From CBDCME01 sp965218865 (GTDB taxonomy: Bacteria > Pseudomonadota > Alphaproteobacteria > JAAXGF01): a stretch of DNA of 64,000 bases. The notes beneath the pieces are model-generated. The model was not told the DNA's origin and ran no database searches. It saw only the letters and a list, made by a program, of their open reading frames with translations. Every line of letters starts with the position of its first letter. Within the stretch, counting starts at the first letter, position 1. Below are positions 36,430 to 46,217 of the stretch, piece by piece. The stretch covers positions 28,439 to 92,438 of the forward strand of contig CBDCME010000031.1 of assembly GCA_965218865.1 (NCBI GenBank), in the 5' to 3' direction. The position numbers and the translations under genes are program-made.

Positions 36430-37597
36430 TACCAACCGCCCCAGAGTTTGACTCGCGCAAAGGTTTACACGCCAGGTTTTGTGTGATTCAAGGTTGTTGG
36501 CAACAAGGGAGTGTGTTCAATGCCAACGATTCCTTTGCGAAACGACTTTGATGCTGAAAGAGTCCGTGTTCTTGCGGCACGGAGCGATGATGGGAACCAG
36601 GCGCGACGGCTTTTGTCGATGGCGGCCATCTACGATGGGATGGATCGAGCGTGCGCGGCGGGTATTGGCGGCATGGATCGGCAGACGTTGCGGGACTGGG
36701 TTCACCGGTTCAACGCGGGAGGTCCGGCCGGTCTGATCGACCGCAAGCCGAACGGGGCGTTGCGTCGGTTGACGCCGTCGCAAATGGCGGCGCTTTCGCG
36801 GGCTATCGAGGCCGGTCCCGATCCCGAACGGGATGGGGTCGTGCGCTGGCGCTGCATCGATCTCAAGCAACTGATCCGAACGCGCTTCGGCGTGGACTAT
36901 CACGAGCGGAGCGTCGGCAAGCTGCTGGCCGCGCTCGGGTTCTCGCATATTTCCGCGCGCCCGCGCCACGTCGGCCAGGATGCGCGGGCACAGGAGGAAT
37001 TTAAAAAAAAGTTTTCCCGAACACTTGGCGAAAACCGTAGCGGCACAGCCACCGGACACGCCCATCGAGGTTTGGTTTCAAGATGAAATGCGCGTCGGCC
37101 AGAAGAACAGCCTGGTGCGCCAGTGGGCCCCAAAGGGATCGCGCCCGCGCCAGGTCAAGGACCTACGGACCTCTTCGGCGTATCTCTTCGGCGCCATCTG
37201 CCCCGAGCGCGGTGAGGGCGCGGCGCTGGTCATGCCGCGCGCCAATACTGAAGCCATGGACCTGCATCTCGAGGAAATCAGCCGGGCCGTTGCCCCAAAC
37301 GCCCATGCCGTCGTGCTGCTCGACCAAGCCGCATGGCACACCACTGCCAAACTCGGCATCCCGGAGAACATCTCCCTCGTGCCTTTGCCACCCAAGTCCC
37401 CGGAGCTCAATCCCGCCGAAAATGTCTGGCAATACCTCCGCCAGAACTGGCTCTCCAATCGTGTCTGCGACTCCTATGAAGCCATCGTCGAGGCCTCTTG
37501 CCAAGCCTGGAACAACCTGACCGACCAACCTTGGAAGATCATGTCCATCGGCCTCAGAGCGTGGGATCGCACAAGGCAATGTTAAGGGCGGTTGGTA
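36430..37597 (+). mobile_element. IS630-like insertion sequence, copy 4
   Basis: 1168 bp, flanked by TAA triplets (36427-36429, 37598-37600). Transposase reading frame is broken by an A8 tract. Confidence 0.93.
36520..37585 (+). pseudogene. IS630 transposase, two overlapping frames (A8 tract)
   Basis: First half from ATG 36520 runs to 37086, second half with WFQDEM, VLLDQAAWH and NPAENVW continues in the other frame to 37585. One extra A (about 37003-37010) is the only disruption; otherwise the copy is as complete as copy 1. Confidence 0.88.
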
Positions 37598-38034
37598 TAA
37601 GGCGTCTCCAGCACCAGCACGTGGGCGATCATCCAGTCGTGGATGTTACAGCCGAGAGTCGCCTCGCCGGCCTTGTCGAAGACCACGGGTTCGGCTTCCT
37701 TTTCACGGTAGAGGGGGCGCTCGAAGCGCTTGATCGGCGATACCGAATAAAGGTTGTGTTTGATGTTGTCGCTATTGGGAAAACGCACCACCGTTCCGGC
37801 ACGAATCGCCGTGACGAACGGGGTGTACATCTTGTTGACCAGGTCGATCACCGCGTTGGCGGGCGCGCTCGGTGGTGGCACACCGTCGACCGGCACGGCA
37901 TAAACCACGGCATCGCTTATTGGTTTGCCCTGGTCTTCGCTCACACTGACACGCTATTGGGCGGCGCCGGACGGTTCCGCCAGCGACGCAATACTAACCA
38001 TGACGGCGATGCCCAGACACGTATTTGGTCTCAT
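37598..38034 (-). pseudogene. Cupredoxin-like (methylamine-utilisation-type) periplasmic protein, broken
   Basis: From ATG 38034 a signal peptide is read (CLGIAVMVSIASLAEPSGAA), then a TAG at 37954-37956, and in the same frame SVSEDQGKPISDAVVYAVPV, FVTAIRAGTVVRFPNSD and GCNIHDWMIAHVLVLET, ending at IS630 copy 4. The pattern DAVVYA.P...VRFPNSD..KHNLYS...GCNIHDWM is that of the plastocyanin-like proteins near cytochrome and methylamine utilisation genes; the Cys and His residues are copper-ligand-like. Both nonsense codon and IS insertion remove function. Confidence 0.72.
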
Positions 38035-38570
38035 GTCTTTCTCCCTCTATGACCCCGCTATATTCACTGAAGCAGGCGGAAAGGCGTGGCGCACAGTTGA
38101 TTTCACCAGAGCCAATGGGATAAGCCTTTCCTACGAGCCCACAAACAAGTTTCATAGTGGCTCAAAAAAATTGGAAAATAAGCCTTCAAAAAAATGGCCC
38201 TCCTACCCGTATAGTCGTTCATGATAGCCCCCTAACACTATCTCACCTTCTATATGGACTATAATTGCTCATCAAACTAACCATACCAAACTATGCGTTT
38301 TTATGTTGATAAAGATGCAGAGAGCTACACTTACTAACCTCTTATGCGTTCCATCGAATTCGTAAATGTATTCCAACAAAACACTAGCTTCTGGCCAATT
38401 ATATTTATAATATAATATTTTCGACTACAAAATGAATTATCAACAAATTAACAAATAAATGTAAACCATTTTTTTAAGAATTACCACGCGAAGAGATACT
38501 TGCGACGAGCGATGCCGTATCTCGATCGTGGGGGGCTGTGAATATGGGGACTAAGGAGAAAGGGATCGTT
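38035..38570. other. AT-rich intergenic region upstream of the porin
   Basis: About 535 bp clearly richer in A and T than the rest of the window (notably 38160-38500), with no gene. It contains many A/T runs that could hold the porin promoter, but I cannot point to a single -35/-10 pair. Confidence 0.5.
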
Positions 38571-39974
38571 ATGGGATTACAGTTCAAGCGCCGTTACAAA
38601 TTTTCTCCACGCGGCCTGCTCCAAGCAATGGCTGCGGTTGCTGTGCTCATCGCACCTGGATCAAACGCGATGGCGGGATCGCATGAAACGCAGACGATGA
38701 TCAACAAGCTGGAACGGGAAATGCTGCAAATGCAAAAGCAGCTCCAGACCCTTAAATCTCAAGTACAAGAAAACCAAACCGACGTAAAAGAAATGAAAGG
38801 GTCACCGGGAGTATCTCCCGATTACATCCCCCCGAAAGTCACGCGGTCTGGAAAAAGCGGCGTGTCGCTCACCGTGTCGGGTAACGTGATTCGAAGTGTC
38901 CTTATTTACGATGATGGCGAGGATGCCGACGTAGGGTTCATTGAGCCTCTCGTCCCGTCGACGCGCATTCGGTTCATCGGCAACGGCGTATTCAACGATA
39001 TTTGGTCCGTGCAAACGGCGATGGAATTTCAGTTTCAGTCCAATACGGCGTTCAACTTCAGTCAAATCGATCAACATGCCTCAGGCTTTGGCGCTAGTAT
39101 TTCGGAAGGCTTTGGGAGAACCGGCATCAGCGAACGGAGAATGGAATTCATCGTTAAAAATAAGAATCTAGGGTCGCTTTTTCTTGGCCAAGGTGAATGT
39201 GCGACCGACGGATTTGCCCAAAAGGATCAGACCGGAACGTTCGTCGCGGCGACCAGTGCCGGGATTGGAGACATGGCTGGCGGGCTGTTTTTCGTCGATA
39301 AAGCGACTGACGAAGTCTCCAACGTACGGATTAGAAACGCTTTCAACCAGCTCGACTCATGCTTTCCAACGGGCCGCGACGACCGAATTCGTTATGACAC
39401 GCCGTGGTTGTTCCAAGGGGATAACAGCGGTTTCAAGGTCAACGGGTTACAGCTCCGCGCGGGAGCTGTCGCCGACGATATGTATGACGTCGGGGCGTTC
39501 CTTAGGCCTGGCATCAGCAAGGATCTGCGTACGGAGCTGGCAGTTGGCTACCTCGTACAAAACAGTAGCGAGAACCTAAGTCTCGCTGGATTTGGTGGGA
39601 GATTTCACGCTCTTTTCGGATCCTTCACCACCCTGCACGTTCCCACCGGTCTCAGCTTCGCGTTCTCGTCGGGCCGCCATGAAATCAAAGATGTGTCTGG
39701 TCGCAAGAATCCCTGGTACTACTTTCTGAAGGGCGGCTACCAATTCAACGCTCTTACCGTCGGCAAAACGGCGACCGCCATCGACTGGTACGACGGCGAA
39801 AATATCAACATAGCCGACTCCGAAGCTAACTCGGTCGGGCTGTTTGTTCTTCAGAATATCGACAAGATCGCGACCGAGGCGTTTATCGGAGGCCGGTATC
39901 ACTGGTATGATGAAAACGCCAGGAATTTCAAGGACATATTTGCCATGCATATGGGCGCGCGGGTCAAGTTTTGA
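38571..39974 (+). CDS. Outer-membrane porin with N-terminal coiled coil
   Basis: 467 residues from ATG 38571, behind AAGGAG. Signal peptide (LLQAMAAVAVLIAPGSNAMA), then a coiled coil (INKLEREMLQMQKQLQTLKS) and a conserved linker, followed by a beta-barrel with alternating hydrophobic strands (VSLTVSGNVIRSVLIYDDG, FRIRFIGNG-like text) ending in aromatic Phe (GARVKF), the C-terminal signal for outer-membrane insertion. The DUF3138/porin_4-like layout suggests a trimeric porin for small solutes. Codon use is slightly more AT-rich than the core genes. A small lipoprotein gene follows 54 bp downstream. Confidence 0.83.
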   Translation: MGLQFKRRYKFSPRGLLQAMAAVAVLIAPGSNAMAGSHETQTMINKLEREMLQMQKQLQTLKSQVQENQTDVKEMKGSPGVSPDYIPPKVTRSGKSGVSLTVSGNVIRSVLIYDDGEDADVGFIEPLVPSTRIRFIGNGVFNDIWSVQTAMEFQFQSNTAFNFSQIDQHASGFGASISEGFGRTGISERRMEFIVKNKNLGSLFLGQGECATDGFAQKDQTGTFVAATSAGIGDMAGGLFFVDKATDEVSNVRIRNAFNQLDSCFPTGRDDRIRYDTPWLFQGDNSGFKVNGLQLRAGAVADDMYDVGAFLRPGISKDLRTELAVGYLVQNSSENLSLAGFGGRFHALFGSFTTLHVPTGLSFAFSSGRHEIKDVSGRKNPWYYFLKGGYQFNALTVGKTATAIDWYDGENINIADSEANSVGLFVLQNIDKIATEAFIGGRYHWYDENARNFKDIFAMHMGARVKF

Positions 39975-40028
39975 TCGATCCGCCGTCTCAGAACACACAG
40001 CACGGCATGAGCGGAGGGCTTTCACGGT

Positions 40029-40202
40029 ATGAGGATATTCTTGGTCGTTACGATCTCGGTGGCATTTTTATTGGGAGGGTGCGCGAAAAGGATTCACCCG
40101 ATCACCCAGGAACAAGCGGACAATAATGTCGATTCCGATGATATTCCGCCGGGGCCAGGACTCATTTCCGGCGAAGATGGGGTGTTCAAGTGGGAGTATT
40201 GA
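40029..40202 (+). CDS. Very small lipoprotein
   Basis: 57 residues: MRIFLVVTISVAFLLGGCAK contains a signal peptide and a perfect lipobox (LLGGC), and the mature part is acidic and Pro/Gly-rich (DSDDIPPGPGLISGEDG, ending FKWEY). It follows the porin by 54 bp in the same direction, so it might be translated from the same mRNA and assist the porin. No family known to me. Confidence 0.65.
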   Translation: MRIFLVVTISVAFLLGGCAKRIHPITQEQADNNVDSDDIPPGPGLISGEDGVFKWEY

Positions 40203-40574
40203 CATTGAAGCCGAGTGTTGCGCTTCTGGTTCCCTGATCCGAACGCTCCATAAATTTGCCACTGGAGCCAAGAACCAAGAACGGTGTGTTGTCGGAGATT
40301 TAGCATAAACCAGAAGTTGGGTGTCTTGCACTAGGCTGATCGCTTTACGACATGCAGGGTGGCCGTGAAGGCGTGGTTTGCCACCAGGTTGCTCCAGCTT
40401 GGTGAGTTTCGATTCACCAACCTTGGTTTCAAAGTTTTTGGCGATCGTGGCTGAGATTCAGCCGGTATTGCGTGGCCCGATTCAATTCGAGGCGGCGTGG
40501 ACTTTTTGAAATTTTGTTCGGATTTGCTTGAATTTTGGTGTTTAGAGGTGAAAAGGTTGGCCTTTCCCGTTAGG
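40203..40574. other. Intergenic region with hairpin
   Basis: About 370 bp without a gene. It contains an inverted repeat TTGGTGA (40399-40405) and TCACCAA (40414-40420) with an 8-base loop, which could be a weak terminator for the lipoprotein mRNA or an operator for the regulator gene. Confidence 0.4.
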
Positions 40575-41291
40575 ATGGTTGAAATTACTGCGAATCCTAA
40601 TGCGGGAGTTGACGTGTTGGATATGTTGTTGGCGGACGATCACTGGGCGTTTCGTATGGGCCTGATATCGGTGTTGGAACAACTCGCTGACGAGGTGTCC
40701 GTTTCGGAGGCGGCCAGTTACGAGGAGGCGTTGGGGTTCGCACGGGCGCCTCGGCATTTCGACCTGATATTGCTTGACTTAATGATGCCGGACAACGATC
40801 CAACGTTCGGTCTCCGGTCGATGATCGAATGTACGCCGGGTACGCCCTTGGTTGTCATTTCTATGAGCGCCGACCAACGTGACATACTTCAGACAATTCA
40901 ATTGGGCGCAATGGGGTACATTCCAAAATCAGCATCGCGAGAGGAAGTTTTGCATGCGTTAAGGCGGGTTCTTGCCGGCGAGGTTTGGATTCCCAACGCG
41001 CTTCGCAACACCTACGAATCGGATCATTCCGATCAGCGATCACGCGCACCGAAGCGCTTGTTATCAGGTGATGTGTTTGTACAACTCACACAGCGACAGT
41101 GCGAGGTACTCGAGCTCATCGGACAGGGAAAATCGAATGCCGAGATCGCTTTCGATCTCGGCCTATCAGTTCATACAATACGGCTCCATGTTTCCGGTAT
41201 TTTGAAGAGCCTTGGTGTTCCAAACCGCTTGCAAGCCGCAATGATGGTTGCCAACCGCTTGGCGCCCCCCACTGGCGCGATAGGGATATGA
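40575..41291 (+). CDS. LuxR/NarL-family response regulator
   Basis: 238 residues. Receiver domain: acidic DD at 21-22, phospho-acceptor Asp68 (LILLDLMMPD), Ser96 and Lys118 (GYIPKSAS). C-terminal LuxR-type DNA-binding domain: LTQRQCEVLELIGQGKSNAE and LGLSVHTIRLHVSGILKSLG. It would bind DNA as a phosphorylated dimer. No histidine kinase is adjacent. Upstream are the porin and lipoprotein, downstream a convergent MFS carrier; either could be targets. ATG 40575 is chosen, because the upstream extension to 40497 is not receiver-like. Confidence 0.88.
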   Translation: MVEITANPNAGVDVLDMLLADDHWAFRMGLISVLEQLADEVSVSEAASYEEALGFARAPRHFDLILLDLMMPDNDPTFGLRSMIECTPGTPLVVISMSADQRDILQTIQLGAMGYIPKSASREEVLHALRRVLAGEVWIPNALRNTYESDHSDQRSRAPKRLLSGDVFVQLTQRQCEVLELIGQGKSNAEIAFDLGLSVHTIRLHVSGILKSLGVPNRLQAAMMVANRLAPPTGAIGI

Positions 41292-41452
41292 GGTATTAGG
41301 ACCCTCGATCTCTTGCTGCTGCCCCCCGATAGGTAATGTTGCCTCTCACCGTCTCGGTCCGATTTAAAACGTCTCAGCCGTAGCAAAATCAGCTCAGATA
41401 CAGTTTCGGATTGGTAGATCAGGCTGAACATGCGGACCTGTGTTATTGCTGT

Positions 41453-42706
41453 CTAGCGGTTTGCCGTTTTCGGGGAAATCAGATACCAAAACAGCGCGAG
41501 AATTTGGGTTCCAGTCGTTATAAGGAATGCGACGGTGTACGCTGTCGCCGGGTAACTTCCGTCCGGATTGGCCGGCCAAAGTTCGACGATCGCACCAATT
41601 CCGAACTGATAGGCAAACGCCATGCTAAAAACCAGAACGTTTGCCGCCGTGTGGGCGCGCCCGACATGGGTTTGGGGAAAGTGGGAGGCAAGGGCGGCGA
41701 ATACTACCGTGGTCATAATGCCGAACAGACCAACCAATGACCACAGAACGTACGTCGCATTGGTAAGTTGGAACGATACCGCTGCCATGATCCCGATGTT
41801 GAGCACGGCGCCGATCCCACAAACGCCGTCAAGACTCAGGCCGAGCCGTTGCAGCGCGGACGCAAACACTCCACTCAACGAAACGCCAATCAGCATGGCA
41901 ACGGCCATGGCGAATAGGTGACTCGCGACCGTAGCGTCGTCGAACCGAGCGACGTCGGAAAGCCACGGTCCCGCCCATAAACCCTGGATCGCCATATACG
42001 CGGAGTGGCAGGTAATATGGAGCGGAACGATACGCCAAAAAAAGACATTGCGAAAAATGGCCACGATTGCCGCGGCTTGTTGTCGCAAGCTAGTCGATAT
42101 CAAAGAATCCGGCTTGTCCGGGACGACGAGAAGGATCATTCCACCGGAACCGAACGTCGCGACCGCGAGAAAAACGAAAAGGCCGCGCCAATTCAGATAT
42201 TCGAGCGCCAACTCGACAGGCGCGGTCGCGGTTACCGCGCCCAACGCCCCGGCCGCGAAAAACCATCCGTTGATCAAAGCGTATTTTTCGCGGGGAAACC
42301 ATTGGACAGTGGCTTTGAACGCCGCCATGAGACCGCCCGACACGCCGACCCCAACGAGGGCCCGGGCAAAAAGCAGAACCAGAAAACTCTCACCGACCGC
42401 GAACAAAAAGGAGCCGAATCCCGCCAGGCAAAAAAGTGACCCTTGAACACGTCTGGGACCGTACCGGTCGAGAAGAAGGCCGAGCGGAATTTGGCTGGCC
42501 GCGAACGTCAGGAAATAGGCTGCCGACAGAAGACCGAGCTCTCCGGCGGTAAGTCCTATATCCGATTCCAAATCGGGCGCGATTACGGCGTTGATAACGC
42601 GAAAGAAGTAGGTGAAGAAAAAACCTGAGGCAAATGGCAAAAATATAATAAGTATTCCGCGCCAAAAACCCAAGTAATTTTGAGAATGTTTATGATTATT
42701 CCTCAT
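41453..42706 (-). CDS. MFS transporter
   Basis: 417 residues, 12 membrane helices. First-loop motif LLLDRYGPRRVQGS (G-x-x-x-D-x-x-G-x-R-R type) and RALVGVGVSGGLMAAFK in helix 4 are the usual MFS features. Subfamily is uncertain; the PLGLLLDRYGPRR and SGGLMAAFKATVQWFP text resemble the anion/nitrate-like and sugar-phosphate-like members. Expressed towards the response regulator end; no terminator is obvious in the 160-bp gap. Looks intact. Substrate unknown. Confidence 0.82.
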   Translation of the reverse strand: MRNNHKHSQNYLGFWRGILIIFLPFASGFFFTYFFRVINAVIAPDLESDIGLTAGELGLLSAAYFLTFAASQIPLGLLLDRYGPRRVQGSLFCLAGFGSFLFAVGESFLVLLFARALVGVGVSGGLMAAFKATVQWFPREKYALINGWFFAAGALGAVTATAPVELALEYLNWRGLFVFLAVATFGSGGMILLVVPDKPDSLISTSLRQQAAAIVAIFRNVFFWRIVPLHITCHSAYMAIQGLWAGPWLSDVARFDDATVASHLFAMAVAMLIGVSLSGVFASALQRLGLSLDGVCGIGAVLNIGIMAAVSFQLTNATYVLWSLVGLFGIMTTVVFAALASHFPQTHVGRAHTAANVLVFSMAFAYQFGIGAIVELWPANPDGSYPATAYTVAFLITTGTQILALFWYLISPKTANR

Positions 42707-42825
42707 TGTTCCATACTATTCCCGCAATAACCCCGCCGATCATCCAATAAAATACGACGTAATGTTAATTATTCATTTCCCCTTTTCGGACCTGTAACCT
42801 GATGTCTGGAAATTCGCTTTGGGGC

Positions 42826-42873
42826 GCCCGGCAGCCCTCCCTCGGGGCATGCCCCGAGGGAGGGCTGCCGGGC
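42826..42873. repeat. 48-bp perfect palindrome
   Basis: Each strand reads the same 5' to 3' for 48 bases (24+24), GC-rich with GCATGC at the centre. It lies 37 bp before the IS256 transposase start and could form a very stable hairpin in RNA, blocking read-through from outside or the ribosome site. Confidence 0.9.
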
Positions 42874-42909
42874 AGTCTGGTTGTTCCAACCTGAGAGAAG
42901 GAGCACCAG

Positions 42910-44076
42910 ATGTCGGAGTATCAAGATAAGCTTGTCGCCACCGTGATGGAACGTCTGATCGGGGAAGGCCCGGAGAGTATGGCGCAGACCTTTACCGCCC
43001 TGTTCGACATGGGCCTGGAGCGGGAACGCTTTCTCGGGGCCGGGCTGCGCAGCGAAGGGCGGCTCGGCTACGCCAACGGCTACAAGCCAAAGAAGGTGGA
43101 CACCCCGGCGGGAACGATCACGGTGAGCGTCCCCAAGACCTCGGGAACCGAAGAGCCTTTCTACCCGTGGTCCCTGGAACGCGGCCGCCGGTCCTCCAGG
43201 GCCGTGATGCTGGCGATTGCCGAGATGTACGTCCAAGGTGTCTCGACATGAGACGCCGCCAAGGTGATGGCCGAGTTCGGCCTGGAGAGCCTGTCCTCGA
43301 CCCAGGTCAGCCGCGCCGCCGCCCTGCTCGACGAGGAACTCGCCGCCTGGCGCGAACGTCCCTTGGGGGAAGTTCTCTATCTTTTCCTCGACGCTAGCTA
43401 CGAAAAGCTCCGCGAGGGCGGCGTGGTACGGGACGCGGCCATCCTATCGGCGGTGGGCATCGGCCGGGACGGGCGCCGTCGCGTACTCGGCGTCTCCTGC
43501 CAGCCCTCGGAGGCCGAAGTCCACTGGCGTGCCTTCTTGGACAGCCTGGTGGGGCATGCGCGGCGTCCGTTTCGTCGTCAGCGACGACCACGCCGGACTG
43601 GGCGCCGCCGGGCCCGCCAAGCCGTTCTCACGGGTGCCCTGTGGCAGCGCTGCCAGTTCCACCTTGCCCAGAACGCCATCCATCACGCCCCCAACACGGC
43701 GTTGCGCAAGCGGATCGGCGCCGAGTTGCGCCGGGTCTGGAATGCCGCCACCCTCGCCGACGCGCAAGCCGAACTGGACCGCCTGGCCGCCTCCCATGGC
43801 GACAGCGCCCCGCACCTGGCAGACTGGCTGGAGCACAACGTTCCCGAGGGCCTCGCCGTGATGACCCTTCCGCCTCGCCATCGTCGCCGGATGTGCACCT
43901 CGAACCCCATCGAGCGCGCCGTTCAGCAGGAGATCAAGCGCAGGACCGTCAAGGTCCGCGTCTTCCCAAATCGCGAGGCCCTGATTCGCCTCGTCTCCGC
44001 CGTCCTCGTCGAGATCGACGAGGAATGGTCAACCACAGACCGTGTCTACATCAACTGGGACGATCCGGATGACTGA
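42910..44076 (+). pseudogene. IS256 (mutator) transposase, broken
   Basis: MSEYQDKLVATVMERLIGEG ... SVPKTSGTEEPFYPWSLERG is the N-terminal mutator-type region. A TGA at 43249-43251 (GVST stop DAAKV, where GVSTR is usual) interrupts it, and near 43550-43615 two compensating shifts replace GVRFVVSDDHAGLGAA. DDE remains readable: DASYEKLREGG, VSDDHAGL, and the C-terminal CTSNPIERAVQQEIKRRTVK. Dead copy. Confidence 0.85.
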
Positions 44077-44106
44077 CCAAACCGGAGCCAAAAGTCCAGA
44101 CTTCAG

Positions 44107-44544
44107 ATTGCTCAATCGTTATTTCATAATTAATGTTTCCGAAAATTACACCAGCCCAACGAATTCAACAGTAATTACACGGCCTAGCCCCTAGTAGCTA
44201 TCCTACCTGCCATATCGACATCAAGAGCTAACGCCGGTATTTTAACACTCTAAAATAAACCGTGTCAAGAAGGCGAATAGGGAGAAGAAATGGAGTTTAA
44301 ATAAAAATCTGTCACATGGAAATGGAATGGGTGTTGGTATCAAACCCCTGTAATAATGGTTCAGTGTATTTATCGTACAATTTTATTTGTTTTTGTTGTT
44401 TGGTATTTTGATCGGAATATCCGTTTCGTTAGAACACTTTGGGATGCTGAATTTTTTTTCAATTTCCTGACTGCAATATTTAAACAACCGAGACGATCCA
44501 ACCGCGGCAAGGGCGGTAGTCGGCTCCAAACAGGGAGGTATCGA
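44107..44544. other. AT-rich leader of the ABC importer operon
   Basis: About 440 bp with no gene, AT-rich at 44130-44480, between IS256 and the binding-protein gene. The operon promoter must lie here or in the IS end; I see no unambiguous -35/-10. A GGGAGG ribosome site is at 44533-44538. Confidence 0.5.
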
Positions 44545-46167
44545 ATGACCAAACTGATTGTTACGCGTTCGAGTCTGGCTTTAGCGATGTTATTGGGTTT
44601 CGGCTCGATTGTTGGCTTTGGCGATTTTTCCGCTAGGGCGGATACCGATACGCTGATTGTGGTACGCGAGCAGGGTCCGAACAGTATGGACATCAATGCG
44701 GTGGGGACCAACCGCCCGGCGTACGGTCTTTCATGGAATGTTTACGACCGTCTCGTGACGTATGGCCACAAAACCGCGCCCAACGGCGATTCCATGTACG
44801 ACTATCAGAAATTGGAGCCAGAGCTTGCCGAGAGTTGGGAAATTGCCCCGGATGGCATGTCGGTGACATTTAAGATACGCCAGGATGCCACGTTCCACGA
44901 CGGCACCCCGGTGACCGCTCACGACGTCAAATGGTCATTGGACCGGGCCGTTTCAGTGGGCGGGTTCGCATCGTTCCAAATGAAGGCTGGCTCGTTGGAA
45001 TCGACGGATCAGTTCGTCGTCGTCGACGACCATACTTTTAAGATCAATTTTGTGAGGAAGGATAAGTTGACGCTTCCCGATCTCGGCGTTCCGGTCGCCG
45101 CGATCTATAATTCTAAAGCCGGCAAGGAGCACGCCACGGAAAAGGATCCGTGGGCCATGGATTGGCTCAAGTACAATACGGCGGGAAGCGGTGCCTTCAA
45201 GGTCGATCTTCATGAATCGGGTGTCCAAACCATTTACGTCCGAAACGATGATTGGAAAAGCGGCCCGCTGCCGAAAATCAAAAGGATTATCCTGCGTGTT
45301 GTCCCATCGGCGGCGACCCGCCGGGCGCTTCTGGAGCAGGGCGACATCGACATGTCGTTCGACCTGCCCCCCAAGGACTTCTCCGAGCTTGCCGCCTCCG
45401 AAAAGTTCAATGTCCATGGCATTCCGATCGAAAACTCGATGTGGTACGTAGATATGAACGTAACCGAACCGCCCTTCGATAACCAAAAGGTGAGGCAGGC
45501 GATTGCATTCTCGATCCCCTATGACCCGATTTTCGGTGCCGTGACGTTCGGTAGGGCGGCCAAGCTCTATGGCGGCAAAAGTGATGTGGCGACTACGACC
45601 GACTGGCCGCAGCCCTATCCGAACGTCCAAGATTTGGATCGCGCGAGGGAGCTGTTGGAGGAAGCCGGATACCCCGACGGCCTCGAAACACCGTTGAGTT
45701 TCAACCTCGGAACCGCGACATGGGGTGAACCGATCGCGTTACTGATCCAGGAAAACCTGGCGAAGATCGGCGTAAAAACCACCATCGAGAAAATCCCGGC
45801 GGCGAATTGGCGGGCGTTCATGGGCAAGAAGAGCATGCCCTTGCTGATCAACAACATGGGCGGTTGGCTGAATTATCCAGACTACTTTTTCTTCTGGAAC
45901 TATCACAGCCAAAACGGTGTCTTCAACACCATGAGTTACCAGAATCCTGAAATGGACAAATATATCGACGGGGCCAGATTCGCCGCCGACGATGAGGACT
46001 ACGCGAATAACATAAAAGGCTTCCTGTCCATCGCCTTTCAGGAGGTTCCGCGTGTTCCGCTATTCCAGGCAAACCTTGACGTGGCGGTGCAACCAAATGT
46101 CCACGGATACAGATACTGGTTTCACCGGCAAATCGACTATCGACAGATTTGGAAATCCGAAGACTAA
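44545..46167 (+). CDS. Extracytoplasmic solute-binding protein family 5 (peptide/nickel type)
   Basis: 540 residues with a signal peptide (SLALAMLLGFGSIVGFG, cleavage around SARAD) and the SBP_bac_5 pattern: LEPELAESWEIAPDGMSVTFKIR, FHDGTPVTAHDVKWSLDRA, GSGAFKVDLHESG. It binds oligopeptides, or related amide compounds, in the periplasm and delivers them to the following permeases. ATG 44545 follows a GGGAGG site; the long upstream frame has no signal peptide and is not used. First gene of a complete five-gene importer operon. Substrate not predictable from sequence. Confidence 0.92.
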   Translation: MTKLIVTRSSLALAMLLGFGSIVGFGDFSARADTDTLIVVREQGPNSMDINAVGTNRPAYGLSWNVYDRLVTYGHKTAPNGDSMYDYQKLEPELAESWEIAPDGMSVTFKIRQDATFHDGTPVTAHDVKWSLDRAVSVGGFASFQMKAGSLESTDQFVVVDDHTFKINFVRKDKLTLPDLGVPVAAIYNSKAGKEHATEKDPWAMDWLKYNTAGSGAFKVDLHESGVQTIYVRNDDWKSGPLPKIKRIILRVVPSAATRRALLEQGDIDMSFDLPPKDFSELAASEKFNVHGIPIENSMWYVDMNVTEPPFDNQKVRQAIAFSIPYDPIFGAVTFGRAAKLYGGKSDVATTTDWPQPYPNVQDLDRARELLEEAGYPDGLETPLSFNLGTATWGEPIALLIQENLAKIGVKTTIEKIPAANWRAFMGKKSMPLLINNMGGWLNYPDYFFFWNYHSQNGVFNTMSYQNPEMDKYIDGARFAADDEDYANNIKGFLSIAFQEVPRVPLFQANLDVAVQPNVHGYRYWFHRQIDYRQIWKSED

Positions 46168-46217
46168 GGATTGCCGAACTTAAGCCGTATTTCGAACGTA
46201 CTTAGGCGAGCGCGCGC

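Larger units (their letters stand above)
42799..44106 (+). mobile_element. IS256-family element, first
   Basis: About 1308 bp; imperfect inverted ends CTGATGTCTGGAAATT (42799) and the complement of CTGAAGTCTGGACTTT (ending 44106). No target duplication is visible. It carries a perfect 48-bp palindrome between its left end and the transposase gene. Confidence 0.75.
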
